Source: a virus. Taken from it: DNA of 26,171 nucleotides. Of the stretch, positions 8,719 through 15,930 are shown in pieces. The stretch is from positions 1-26,171 of IMG/VR virus record IMGVR_UViG_3300042261_001991, one strand, 5' to 3'. The notes under the pieces are model-generated. The model did not search any database. It worked only from the letters and a program-made list of their open reading frames with translations, and was not told where the DNA came from. Position numbers and translations under genes: made by a program. Each line of letters opens with the position of its first letter. The first letter of the stretch is position 1.

Positions 8719-9006
8719 TTAGTTACAATAAGCTATCCCTGCAAAAGGATATTTAAATGTTATTCTCAATTCGTTATTCGATAAATGTTCGATAAATCCG
8801 TAAACAACTGCTCCTGAACTATCAACAGTAGAAACAGAAGGTTTTTTTTGAAGGTTATGTGTAACCGTCCAAACATTACTCGCTGTAGTTTGTTCAAAGA
8901 CAAAATACTTGTCTGCAATACCTTGCTCAATTTCATCAGCTTTGATTTTACCAAGTTTGTTATACTTGATTTCACCATTAACAATTTCAGCTTTCTGTAT
9001 CCACAT
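8719..9006 (-). CDS. Small fibre-associated protein with C-terminal THNL beta domain
   Basis: The product is 95 aa from the ATG at 9006; a TTG start at 9018 (99 aa) is possible, but the nearest ribosome site, GAGGA, abuts it directly. The first ~35 residues are a short attachment segment. The rest follows a pattern widespread in phage and prophage fibre-related proteins: FVFEQ, then VWTVTHNL, then KKPSVSTVDSSG, a strand region, and ITF near the end. It probably binds or caps the fibre encoded next, which ends in a similar domain. Function inferred from pattern and position. Confidence 0.6.
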   Translation of the reverse strand: MWIQKAEIVNGEIKYNKLGKIKADEIEQGIADKYFVFEQTTASNVWTVTHNLQKKPSVSTVDSSGAVVYGFIEHLSNNELRITFKYPFAGIAYCN

Positions 9007-9021
9007 CGCATTGCTCAATCC

Positions 9022-9477
9022 TCATTTAACTGCTTTGCCCAATAAAAAACCTATAACAGCTCCCCCAAGTGAATAAGCAGATGCTTCCCACCAAGGTCTG
9101 TCTTTAGTGATTTCCTTAGTAATTGTAATTGTAATTGTTTGAATCAAAGTGCTGTCAGGTTTCTTCTTAATCCATAAATCAAAGTTATTGGCAGGAAATT
9201 CAATCTTTGCATAGACAGTGTCCTTTTTGATAATTGTATCAACAACCGCAATAAAAGGTTGTGTTTGAATAATGGTATCCCTTGTATAGACAATCTTTGT
9301 TTTTGCTTTTTCAATGATTATCGGTTCTGCCTGTTTTACAACAATAACAGTATCTCTTTTGATAATGGTTTGAACCGAATCACTACAATTCTTTGAACTT
9401 CTTCCAAGGAAGAAACTCAATAAAAGCACTATGATTATTAATGCCAAAGCAAATATGTATTTATACTTTTCCATCAT
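9022..9477 (-). CDS. Spanin-like membrane protein of the lysis cassette
   Basis: The product is 151 aa, with a strong N-terminal membrane anchor (~residues 7-24), a long periplasm-compatible stretch with repeated RDT/KDT plus valine/isoleucine-rich strands, and a second hydrophobic segment near the C-terminus (~133-148). The start ATG overlaps the TGA of the upstream endolysin gene. Its place after two peptidoglycan hydrolases suggests a role in the last step of lysis, like Rz-type spanins. The C-terminal membrane segment would suit a unimolecular spanin only loosely, since those usually have an N-terminal lipoprotein signal. I saw no lipobox, so the call is positional. Confidence 0.45.
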   Translation of the reverse strand: MMEKYKYIFALALIIIVLLLSFFLGRSSKNCSDSVQTIIKRDTVIVVKQAEPIIIEKAKTKIVYTRDTIIQTQPFIAVVDTIIKKDTVYAKIEFPANNFDLWIKKKPDSTLIQTITITITKEITKDRPWWEASAYSLGGAVIGFLLGKAVK

Positions 9478-10073
9478 ATAGGTTTGAATCCTAAATATCC
9501 TCTTAAAACCATTCTGCCTAAGAAGTGATTAACATTTCGTTTCCTGAAATAAACGCCTTCGCCATCATCTTGAGAACCAATATTGCCTGTACTTGTATTG
9601 AATCCTACTGTTTTAATCCAACCTGCTTTCAGAACTTCAATTATTCTCTCAACATGACCTTTCCATTCATTAGGTTTTCTCCAGAATATCAAATCATTAT
9701 CAAAAGGAGTTGGTGTCATTTTGTAACCGACTCGAATTGCCTCATTAAACACAGTAACAGTTGAACCTGTCTTGTAAATTGGAATATATGTTAAAGGATA
9801 TTTCAAGTCTAAACATGCAGAATAGAAACACCAATATTGACCAGCCGCGCAGTAAGCATCTCCTTTGAATCTGCCAACTGATTTCAGGTATTGTTCTACT
9901 TTGAATCCGTCATTTTTCCCGGTCTCTTCTCTTACTCCAACCTGAGCAATTGCCGAATCTCTTGATGCTTTAATCAATTTTGTTTTGCAAGGTATTAAAT
10001 ACTTAGTTGCAGACAAACTATCAATAGTGGCTGCCAAAAGAAGAAATATCACTAATATTTTAAGCTTTGTCAT
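9474..10073 (-). CDS. CHAP-type peptidoglycan amidase/endopeptidase (endolysin)
   Basis: The product is 199 aa. Residues ~1-22 form a signal peptide or signal-anchor. The rest matches the CHAP-like endolysin pattern: VGVREETGKNDG (46-56), then DAYCAAGQYW with candidate nucleophile Cys75, GHVERI with candidate His140, and VGFNTSTG around 156-163, where the third polar residue is usually found. Such enzymes cut amide or peptide bonds in peptidoglycan. The export signal suggests Sec-dependent release that does not need a holin for access. The start overlaps the end of the transglycosylase gene by 14 bases. Confidence is good for the fold, moderate for the bond cut. Confidence 0.75.
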   Translation of the reverse strand: MTKLKILVIFLLLAATIDSLSATKYLIPCKTKLIKASRDSAIAQVGVREETGKNDGFKVEQYLKSVGRFKGDAYCAAGQYWCFYSACLDLKYPLTYIPIYKTGSTVTVFNEAIRVGYKMTPTPFDNDLIFWRKPNEWKGHVERIIEVLKAGWIKTVGFNTSTGNIGSQDDGEGVYFRKRNVNHFLGRMVLRGYLGFKPI

Positions 10074-10518
10074 AGTTGTAATTTTGAGTTCGTAATTGAT
10101 TGAATAATGTCATAACTCGTTTTGCATAATAAGAAGCATGCCCATGTTTCTTGTAATACCTTTTCATTCCAGTAAATCCCATATTATAAGCTGTCAGAGC
10201 TTTTGCGGTATCGTTTTTACATTTGTTCAGGTAATGTTTTAATATCCCTGTTCCGCTCATGATATTTCTGTGGGAATCGTAAGTGCCACACTTAACCTGC
10301 ATTAATCCTTTGCAATTATCTTTTCCTTTTGCCTTTGAGAAACTGTTTGATTCAACCGTTATAACAGCTTTTATTAGCTCGACTGGTAAATCATATTTCT
10401 TTGAAGCAGAAGTGATTGACTTTGCAAAGCGATTTTTTCTGTCATGGTTCTTATGATTAGCCTGACCACTTACAACAAAAAAGAAGAAAAGAAATGCTAT
10501 TGTCAATAATATCTTCAT
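10060..10518 (-). CDS. SLT-type lytic transglycosylase
   Basis: The product is 152 aa. A signal peptide (~1-20, ending SGQA) is followed by a goose-lysozyme/SLT fold: LPVELIKAVITVESNSF with catalytic Glu56, GLMQV (71-75), a helix region with GTGILKHYLNK, and ALTAYNMG (107-114). These are the standard family I lytic transglycosylase motifs; the enzyme cleaves between MurNAc and GlcNAc, leaving 1,6-anhydro ends. AAGGAT precedes the ATG. It stands at the head of the hydrolase pair and most likely acts in host lysis, although a role in local wall opening on infection is possible. Confidence 0.85.
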   Translation of the reverse strand: MKILLTIAFLFFFFVVSGQANHKNHDRKNRFAKSITSASKKYDLPVELIKAVITVESNSFSKAKGKDNCKGLMQVKCGTYDSHRNIMSGTGILKHYLNKCKNDTAKALTAYNMGFTGMKRYYKKHGHASYYAKRVMTLFNQLRTQNYNYDKA

Positions 10519-10529
10519 TCAATTTATCC

Positions 10530-10874
10530 TTAATTTGAGAACTGAGCAATGTAAACACCCAATACAATCAGACCAACCAAAACATGTACGCTTAGAAAGA
10601 CTTTCCCGATAACATCATACATGCCTTGTCTTTCAAAGTCTGAAAACTTATCGTCATCTCCTTTAAGCAATGCTTTTGTAAAGTTGATTTTTGTATAGGC
10701 GTAAAGAGCAAGACTGCTTAGACCTATAGCAACCGCTTCAAAAAAAGCTATGAAAAGGAAAGTCTGGATTTCAGCTATTCCCGGTTTCATAAAAAAGAAT
10801 GCAAGGATTCCTATAATAAACCATACTGCATGCCTTGAAACAAAATCAATTGCGGTTTTTATTTTCTCGTTCAT
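10530..10874 (-). CDS. Small membrane protein, holin candidate
   Basis: The product is 114 aa with three likely membrane segments (~17-30, 36-60 and 90-110) separated by a charged loop (KGDDDKFSDFERQ at ~71-83). AAAGGAA precedes the ATG. It lies directly before the two peptidoglycan hydrolases, the usual place for a holin. The inner charged loop and three-helix topology fit class I holins. No family motif is recognised, so this rests on topology and context. Confidence 0.55.
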   Translation of the reverse strand: MNEKIKTAIDFVSRHAVWFIIGILAFFFMKPGIAEIQTFLFIAFFEAVAIGLSSLALYAYTKINFTKALLKGDDDKFSDFERQGMYDVIGKVFLSVHVLVGLIVLGVYIAQFSN

Positions 10875-10885
10875 TTCAAATTCCT

Positions 10886-11182
10886 TTATTTATGATTAGT
10901 TGTCAAATGATTATGAAATTTCTCATGAAGGTCATTCAATAACTTTTTTATGTCCTCAAGCTCCTTCCTGATTAAATCATCATAGATGTCAACCCTTTGC
11001 TCGAGGAGTTTCACTCTCTTTTCAAGGTCATTGAACTTTTCAATATCCGCCAACTTCTTGGAGAACACTTCTTCATTGGCTTTTCTGTTATCTCTTTTCA
11101 GCATGATGTAAAAAGTGATTAAGCCAACTATTAACAAACCAAACTGAATTATATCATCTGCAAAATTGTGAATCAAATCCAT
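10886..11182 (-). CDS. Membrane-anchored coiled-coil protein of the lysis region
   Basis: The product is 98 aa: one N-terminal membrane helix (~12-28), then a charged helical tail with heptad-like Leu/Val spacing (~45-90). GGAG overlaps the end of the previous gene. Its shape recalls small phage holin-accessory or Rz-like (i-spanin) proteins, which have exactly one anchor and a coiled coil. It may therefore be the inner-membrane spanin rather than the protein encoded at 9022-9477. Function not proven. Confidence 0.5.
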   Translation of the reverse strand: MDLIHNFADDIIQFGLLIVGLITFYIMLKRDNRKANEEVFSKKLADIEKFNDLEKRVKLLEQRVDIYDDLIRKELEDIKKLLNDLHEKFHNHLTTNHK

Positions 11183-11184
11183 CC

Positions 11185-11586
11185 TTATTCTCCGATAAAA
11201 TAAACTGATGGTAACATAAATCTCATTTCATAATGCCATTTATCTTCTTCAACAAATAGAAACTTTTCGGATAAGGGATATAGTTTTAGATTTTCTACAT
11301 AGAAATCATTGGTAATAGATTGTCTTACCCTTTCAAGAGTATCATAAGCTCCCAAGTGAGACCTTAGATTTCTGACGATAACAATTACATCAAACTCTAT
11401 CATTCTTGCTTGCTGTTCAAGTCTTGGATTCGTATAGTTTGAACCTTCATAGCTTACAAGAACTGCTCCCTTAGGATGAATAAGCTCATAATCCTTTTCA
11501 TTGTCCGGGAAAGGTTCGACTGATAAATCAGGTATATCCGATTTAAGCTTTTCTATAATTGCCGATTCTATTTCTTCAATTTTCAT
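11185..11586 (-). CDS. Mu gp37-like head-tail protein
   Basis: The product is 133 aa. It follows the pattern of the phage Gp37/DUF1834 family: an N-terminal helix (IEEIESAIIEKLK), a segment around HPKGAVLVSYEGSNY (~33-47), then RMIEFDVIVIVRNLRSH (~61-77), and a C-terminal strand region. In Mu-like phages this gene follows the gp36 gene, as it does here, and the protein is thought to act in head completion or tail joining. Its start overlaps the upstream stop by one base (TGATG). Confidence 0.75.
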   Translation of the reverse strand: MKIEEIESAIIEKLKSDIPDLSVEPFPDNEKDYELIHPKGAVLVSYEGSNYTNPRLEQQARMIEFDVIVIVRNLRSHLGAYDTLERVRQSITNDFYVENLKLYPLSEKFLFVEEDKWHYEMRFMLPSVYFIGE

Positions 11587-11999
11587 CAGTAGTTTTCCAA
11601 TATTTCTTTAGCAATTACTGGCTTTCTTTCCGAAACAAGAAAGAATCCCGGTCTTGTTTCAGGACTTCCTTCATCAAGAATTATCATCCCTTTTTGAATC
11701 TTCTCAAGGGTTGATATTCCGTCCTTGTATAAGTTCTGTATGTTGTCAAATACTTTCCCCCTGCGTTTGTAAAGCTCGTATTTGACTATGTCAATACAAA
11801 GCTTCTTAATAATTGAATGTTCTTTCTCCAAAGGAAGACCGTACCTTGACCTCAAAAATCCATCAATCAACTGGGTAGATTCGGAAATGTATTTAATTAC
11901 TATTTCCTCGTTTACTTCATTAGGATTTTCATCATTGCTAAGTTGAGCAACAACCTTTTCAGTCAAGTCATCCTTTATATCTTGAACATTGCAATACAT
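11586..11999 (-). CDS. Mu gp36-like (DUF1320) head-tail connector protein
   Basis: The product is 137 aa. It starts MYCNVQDIKDDL and has YISESTQLIDGFLRSRYGLPL at ~50-70 followed by a helical region ending in LYKRRG, the usual pattern of DUF1320/gp36 proteins that probably form part of the head-tail connector. Order (capsid, gp36-like, gp37-like) agrees with Mu-like phages. Its start overlaps the capsid gene stop by one base. Confidence 0.8.
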   Translation of the reverse strand: MYCNVQDIKDDLTEKVVAQLSNDENPNEVNEEIVIKYISESTQLIDGFLRSRYGLPLEKEHSIIKKLCIDIVKYELYKRRGKVFDNIQNLYKDGISTLEKIQKGMIILDEGSPETRPGFFLVSERKPVIAKEILENY

Positions 12000-13045
12000 C
12001 AGACCACCGTTGCAGAAATTATGGCATTAGGTTCATGGATGGTTGGCAAACTCTTTTGTTCCACTTTCCAATCCAAAGCTGTCTTGTCTTCGTTGGTATT
12101 TGTTTCAACATATAATTCATTTGGAATAATCTTCAAATTTCCATTATCAATTCTGTAAATTGGTCCGGAATGAATTCTAAATCCAGGAGACTGACTTGCC
12201 ACCATAATTGCCTTTTTGGGATTTATCATGTCAGCTGTTGTATCATCAGGCTTGGTATATTGCTGGTTATATTCGTAAATATCAATGCCCATAATCCTTC
12301 CTATATATAATCCTGAACGGGTAGCTGTTTGATTCAAATCAATAACACCGACCCTATTATTATTGGTATCAAGTTCTTTCTTTATTGAATCATTTCCAAG
12401 AAAGGCATCAGCAGATTCACTACCTAGAATAAGAGTATCTGCATTAACTCCGCATCTTTTCATTATGTTTCTTTTCCAGTTTCTTAACTGAATCAGAGGT
12501 TTTGAATTTGCAGAACTCCATTTATCGCCAGATGCTAAGGTTAGCAGTTGAACATCATTCTTGAACTCAAAATCAACAGTGAACTCAATATTATCCTGGT
12601 TAATTTCGATTTTGCCGTTTGAAATTGCCTCGCAAGCCATTTGCTCTCTGCGTCTGATAATCCTGTTCTTCAGTTCTTCAAGCTCCTGTAGAATCATCTG
12701 ATTTGCAATTCTTACACTATCATCACCATTTGAAACATAAATATTTCCGATGGATTTGTAATTTGCCAACTCAATCGCAGTAAATACTTTCTTTTCAAAG
12801 GTTCTTGGTAAAGTCAAAGTCTTAACTGATCTTGATAATTTCTTTATAATCTGAGCTCCTTCGTAAGGATTTACGAATTTTGCAAGTTTATCGGAACCCG
12901 TGATTATTTCAATATCGATTTTATCAGCGGCATGATACTGTTTAGTTTTGAATAAGGTATTCAAGATAAAAGGTTCCACCATTTGAACTCTGTTTATCGC
13001 ATTGGTCAAACTTCTGGATTCAAACATATCTATTAATGCGCTCAT
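11999..13045 (-). CDS. Major capsid protein, lambda gpE-like family
   Basis: The product is 348 aa, the usual length for E-type major capsid proteins (PF03864). Recognisable parts are an N-terminal segment with FESRSLTNAINRV, a region EGAQIIKKLSRSVKTLTLPR (~62-81), the E-loop-like stretch after it, and a C-terminal domain with the GIDIYEY segment. It is preceded by the strongest Shine-Dalgarno sequence in the window (AAGGAGG, seven bases upstream of the ATG), fitting the need for hundreds of copies. Start overlaps the decoration gene stop (TAATG). Forms the HK97-fold shell of the head. Confidence 0.88.
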   Translation of the reverse strand: MSALIDMFESRSLTNAINRVQMVEPFILNTLFKTKQYHAADKIDIEIITGSDKLAKFVNPYEGAQIIKKLSRSVKTLTLPRTFEKKVFTAIELANYKSIGNIYVSNGDDSVRIANQMILQELEELKNRIIRRREQMACEAISNGKIEINQDNIEFTVDFEFKNDVQLLTLASGDKWSSANSKPLIQLRNWKRNIMKRCGVNADTLILGSESADAFLGNDSIKKELDTNNNRVGVIDLNQTATRSGLYIGRIMGIDIYEYNQQYTKPDDTTADMINPKKAIMVASQSPGFRIHSGPIYRIDNGNLKIIPNELYVETNTNEDKTALDWKVEQKSLPTIHEPNAIISATVV

Positions 13046-13422
13046 TATTTTTCCTCCTTGATAACAATTGAACCTTCGTTATATACACCGGACTTAATAG
13101 TATGAACAGCAGATAAACTATCCTTGAGAAATTCTCCATGAACATACATAAATCCTTTGCAATCTGAATCAGAGGCATCAACATCACAACCAAGAATACC
13201 CACAAGGTTTTCTGAACCGTTACTTGCAGCTTCGTCCCAAAGTTTAAATTTGCCTTTGTCGGGATTTGCTTCTGCTGTAATTAATCCCAGACATGTTCCT
13301 CGTTTCAGATTCTGCCCTGATAAAATGACTATGTCACTTACCTCCATTGTCGGATGTATTCCGGCAAAGATATCCGAGCTTGAACTTTCTGAAAGTGTTG
13401 TTATTCCATATTCTGTACTCAT
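13045..13422 (-). CDS. Head decoration protein (lambda gpD-like/HDPD family)
   Basis: The product is 125 aa. The pattern VILSGQNLKRGTCLG, LVGILGCDVDAS and the beta-rich C-terminal half match the head-decoration family that stabilises the expanded capsid. AGGAA precedes the ATG. It lies between the protease/scaffold and the capsid gene, the usual order protease-decoration-capsid. It may also resemble the last domain of the 806-aa tail protein at the level of fold, although the sequences are only loosely alike. Confidence 0.78.
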   Translation of the reverse strand: MSTEYGITTLSESSSSDIFAGIHPTMEVSDIVILSGQNLKRGTCLGLITAEANPDKGKFKLWDEAASNGSENLVGILGCDVDASDSDCKGFMYVHGEFLKDSLSAVHTIKSGVYNEGSIVIKEEK

Positions 13423-13440
13423 TTTAGTTTCCTATAATTT

Positions 13441-14028
13441 TCAATTTTTAGATTTGTTATATTCTTCGATGTATTTGTTTTGCTCGTCAAGTTCTTCTTT
13501 TGAACTCAGAAGTTCTTTCCTTGCTATTTCATTGAATTCAACTTGAACTGGAAAAGATTCAATCAGTTTTTTAATCAATTCTTCTCCGTTAATGGAAACC
13601 ATTTTCCCGTTCTCGGCAAATTGGTATCCGGAATTATTTGTTCTAACGGCATCAAAAGCAAGTTTTACGATTTGCTTCTGAGCAGGAACCAAGCGACCTG
13701 TTTGAGACTTGAAGTATTCATTAAACTTCATATCGTTGTTGTCCCTTTCGAGAAGTTCAAGCTTCTTTTGAAGTTCTTGAAATTCTTTTGAATCTTCAAA
13801 TTTTGGATTATCATTTTTGGTATTACCGTTAGTAGTGTCACCATTTGAAGCTTGATTTGAACTAACCTCTTGATTACCGTTCTGATTTGTGTTATCAGGT
13901 TGGGATGTTAGATACTTGTTTTTAAGAACTTCAAGCTGTGCAGCAGTCTGGTTTGCTATTTCTTCATTGAAAGTTTCATTTAACCACCCCAGTAAATCCT
14001 GAAATAGTTTTGTGTAGTTTTCTGGCAT
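13441..14028 (-). CDS. Nested in-frame scaffold protein (Mu gpZ-like)
   Basis: Inside the protease gene, an ATG at 14028 (residue 202 of the long form, MPENYTKLF) is preceded by AAGGAG with a five-base spacer, a much better ribosome site than the one for the long form. It would give a 195-aa protein made of the helical/Gln-Asn-rich scaffold part alone. Mu I and Z, and lambda C/Nu3, use the same nested arrangement to make excess scaffold. Sequence shows the start; use is inferred. Confidence 0.6.
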   Translation of the reverse strand: MPENYTKLFQDLLGWLNETFNEEIANQTAAQLEVLKNKYLTSQPDNTNQNGNQEVSSNQASNGDTTNGNTKNDNPKFEDSKEFQELQKKLELLERDNNDMKFNEYFKSQTGRLVPAQKQIVKLAFDAVRTNNSGYQFAENGKMVSINGEELIKKLIESFPVQVEFNEIARKELLSSKEELDEQNKYIEEYNKSKN

Positions 14029-14631
14029 ATTAGCTCCTTGAAAATTTATTAATTTTTGATTGGTGTCAGATTTGGTTTTTCCTCCTTCAAAATTTTCAGA
14101 TTTTGAGGAAGAAGAATAATATATATTTCTTTTCCTTTCCTTTCCTTTAATAGCATTGGTATCGCTTTGCGTTTGTAATGCGTTCGCATAAGAATCGGAT
14201 AACTTTGTTTCTGCATTCTTTTCAGAACCGAATGAAATGAACTGTTTTTCCCCACTGAATTCAGAATCTTTAAGACCTTTTACAGCAGGTGGAACTGCTC
14301 CCAGAAAGCCAACATGCCTTAACATCATGTCAGGGTAAAGAGCAATTGAAACTTTCTTATATCTGCCTTCTTTGATTAATTCTTCAAACTGCGGATCAAT
14401 TTGAGAGAATTTAGCTTCAATGGTGTCTCCATTCTTTTTGAGTTGTTCAACCCAAGCATAAGCAGGAGAATTGTTGACAGGGTGTCCAATCACAACTGGA
14501 GCGTCATGTCTTTCATCGGGAAGTTGATTATTATACTTCTCGATTATGGCGTTCAAGTCTTCTTCAGTCCACTCACGTTCATTTCCGTTGGCGTCTGTAT
14601 GTAATCCTGCTTTAAAAACTTCTTTCCACAT
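13441..14631 (-). CDS. Mu gpI-like prohead protease/scaffold
   Basis: The product is 396 aa. The N-terminal ~120 residues match the Mu I-protein family: HDAPVVIGHPVNNSPAYAWVEQL (42-64), EAKFSQIDPQFEELI, GRYKKVSIALYP (89-100) and the conserved FLGAVPPAVKGL (109-120). A low-complexity Ser/Lys linker (~125-195) leads to a helical, Asn/Gln-rich C-terminal part that would act as scaffold. The gene appears to contain a nested in-frame start (see 13441-14028), as in Mu I/Z. The ATG at 14631 has only a weak AAAGAAA upstream. It is the first gene of the minus-strand phage operon in this window. No portal or terminase gene lies immediately upstream, where such genes usually are. Confidence 0.8.
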   Translation of the reverse strand: MWKEVFKAGLHTDANGNEREWTEEDLNAIIEKYNNQLPDERHDAPVVIGHPVNNSPAYAWVEQLKKNGDTIEAKFSQIDPQFEELIKEGRYKKVSIALYPDMMLRHVGFLGAVPPAVKGLKDSEFSGEKQFISFGSEKNAETKLSDSYANALQTQSDTNAIKGKERKRNIYYSSSSKSENFEGGKTKSDTNQKLINFQGANMPENYTKLFQDLLGWLNETFNEEIANQTAAQLEVLKNKYLTSQPDNTNQNGNQEVSSNQASNGDTTNGNTKNDNPKFEDSKEFQELQKKLELLERDNNDMKFNEYFKSQTGRLVPAQKQIVKLAFDAVRTNNSGYQFAENGKMVSINGEELIKKLIESFPVQVEFNEIARKELLSSKEELDEQNKYIEEYNKSKN

Positions 14632-14651
14632 TTTCTTTATGTGTTTTGTTC

Positions 14652-14659
14652 AAAATTAT
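14652..14659 (-). promoter_or_regulatory. Possible Bacteroidota-type -7 element for the phage operon
   Basis: TAATTTTG on the minus strand matches the TAnnTTTG consensus and lies 20 bases upstream of the protease ATG at 14631. A TTTG further upstream is closer than the usual 17-23 bases, so the -33 element is not convincing. The 5' leader would be short. Confidence 0.3.
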
Positions 14660-14955
14660 CTTTCTACAAACGCAAACTTATTGAAAGCTACAATCTTGCT
14701 AAAAGCACTCAATAAAGGTATTAAATGTATTCATTAAATGTAGTGATCAATAACGATAATAATTTTTCTTAGATAGAAATTCTAAAATTGTAAAATGAAA
14801 AGCTTAAAACAGATATACTATCTTAATCACATATAATATTGATTATTAAAAATGTAAAAATGTGATCGATTTAAATGTATTTTTGTACAAATTAATAAAC
14901 TATTAAAGATATAAAAAATCTAAAATTTTTATTAATTATTTGTAAATAGCAGCAA

Positions 14956-14993
14956 AATAATATTTTTAAGTGTGTTGATTTTCAAATATTATT
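14956..14993 (-). terminator. Possible weak terminator after the lanthipeptide operon
   Basis: AATAATATTT (14956-14965) and AAATATTATT (14984-14993) form a perfect ten-pair stem with an 18-base loop just beyond the stop of the LanB elimination gene. The stem is AT only and the minus strand is followed by just four T, so termination may be weak and read-through into the phage operon is possible. Confidence 0.3.
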
Positions 14994-14998
14994 ATTTT

Positions 14999-15928
14999 TT
15001 AAACAAAAAAATCAAAATTGTTCTCTTTTAATTTATATTCTTCCTTTTTTAGTACTGAATAATAGTACCTCTCTAAAAAATCATATAACACCAATTCGTG
15101 AAACCGCTGATTTGATTTGAAAATGCGGTTGATTGACATATGTATAATACTTGATAAAAAATCATTAATTGAAATATCAAGTCTATTAGTTTTTTTTAAT
15201 TGCAAAATAAAATTTATATCCTCATTGATTCTTTCAGTCCTACCTTCCAATAAGGAGTAAAGTATTGTAAATTCATTTTCATGAAAATTATTAGAGAGTA
15301 ATGCTTCTATAGTTTTCTTGTTTTTTCTATATTTATCACTTAGTTGTTGCTTAACATTACTATTAATTTGAAATTCCTGACTAAATCCATTTCTCATATT
15401 CTTTGAAAAGTCAAATTTTTTTTTTGTATCTAATTTAAAATCATTTAAATAGCAATCAATTGACTTTAAACAGAATTGCCATCTAAAATTTTCACCATCG
15501 ATACCTTTAATTCTAGATAACATATTCAAAATCACTAAGCTATCTTGATAAAAAATAGACTCTGAAGAAACTATTGTATTTAATCCATATCTTTCTAACT
15601 CTCTTTCATAAGTATCAATTTGCACCTTCCAAATTATACCATCATTAAGTAATGGTTTGGTATAAGAAGAAACAAGTAGTATCAAATTTGAAAAATTATC
15701 TATAGAAGAAAGATGAAATCTAACACGTAAATGAAAATTAGGATCTTTGTATCTAATAAAGAACCACTTATCAATCCAATTACAACTAATTGCAATTTCA
15801 CTAATAGGTTTAATTATACTTTTAAGAAAATCATCGGCACTTTTCGTTCCTATGTAAAATTTATAATAAATCCATTCATCACCTATTATAAAAGTTCGTT
15901 CTAGATTTATATAATTAATTGATTGCAT
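14999..15928 (-). CDS. LanB elimination domain, stand-alone (thiopeptide-type/SpaB C-terminal)
   Basis: The product is 309 aa and matches the C-terminal domain of class I lanthipeptide dehydratases (PF14028). Motifs: EWIYYKFYIG (18-27), WFFIRYKDPNFHLRVRFH (55-72), DTYERELERYG (105-115) and SSIIHMSINRIF (259-270, with His263). It would remove glutamate from glutamylated Ser/Thr to form dehydroalanine/dehydrobutyrine. The DTYERE and HLRVR motifs hold the Arg/Glu residues expected for this step. Its start follows the LanB N-terminal protein stop after only two bases, with no Shine-Dalgarno, so the two are likely translated together. In most Firmicutes LanBs this domain is fused; the split is known from thiopeptides and seems common in Bacteroidota. 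Confidence 0.88.
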   Translation of the reverse strand: MQSINYINLERTFIIGDEWIYYKFYIGTKSADDFLKSIIKPISEIAISCNWIDKWFFIRYKDPNFHLRVRFHLSSIDNFSNLILLVSSYTKPLLNDGIIWKVQIDTYERELERYGLNTIVSSESIFYQDSLVILNMLSRIKGIDGENFRWQFCLKSIDCYLNDFKLDTKKKFDFSKNMRNGFSQEFQINSNVKQQLSDKYRKNKKTIEALLSNNFHENEFTILYSLLEGRTERINEDINFILQLKKTNRLDISINDFLSSIIHMSINRIFKSNQRFHELVLYDFLERYYYSVLKKEEYKLKENNFDFFV

Positions 15929-15930
15929 TA

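Larger units (their letters stand above)
14632..14998. other. AT-rich gap between phage operon and lanthipeptide operon
   Basis: No gene is seen here. It holds a repeated ATTAAATGTA (14720-14729 and 14733-14742), a TAATTTTG element close to the protease gene, and a weak AT-only hairpin just after the last lanthipeptide gene. No tRNA, integrase site or transposon end is visible. Confidence 0.6.

Noticed and set aside
13157-13546. 129-aa plus-strand open frame opposite the decoration and protease genes
   Set aside because: It lies antisense to two well-supported phage genes and shows no family features.
14131-14145. Three tandem TTTCC units in the protease gene, a possible phase-variable tract
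   Set aside because: Only three copies, too few to expect frequent slippage; it simply encodes a Lys-rich linker.
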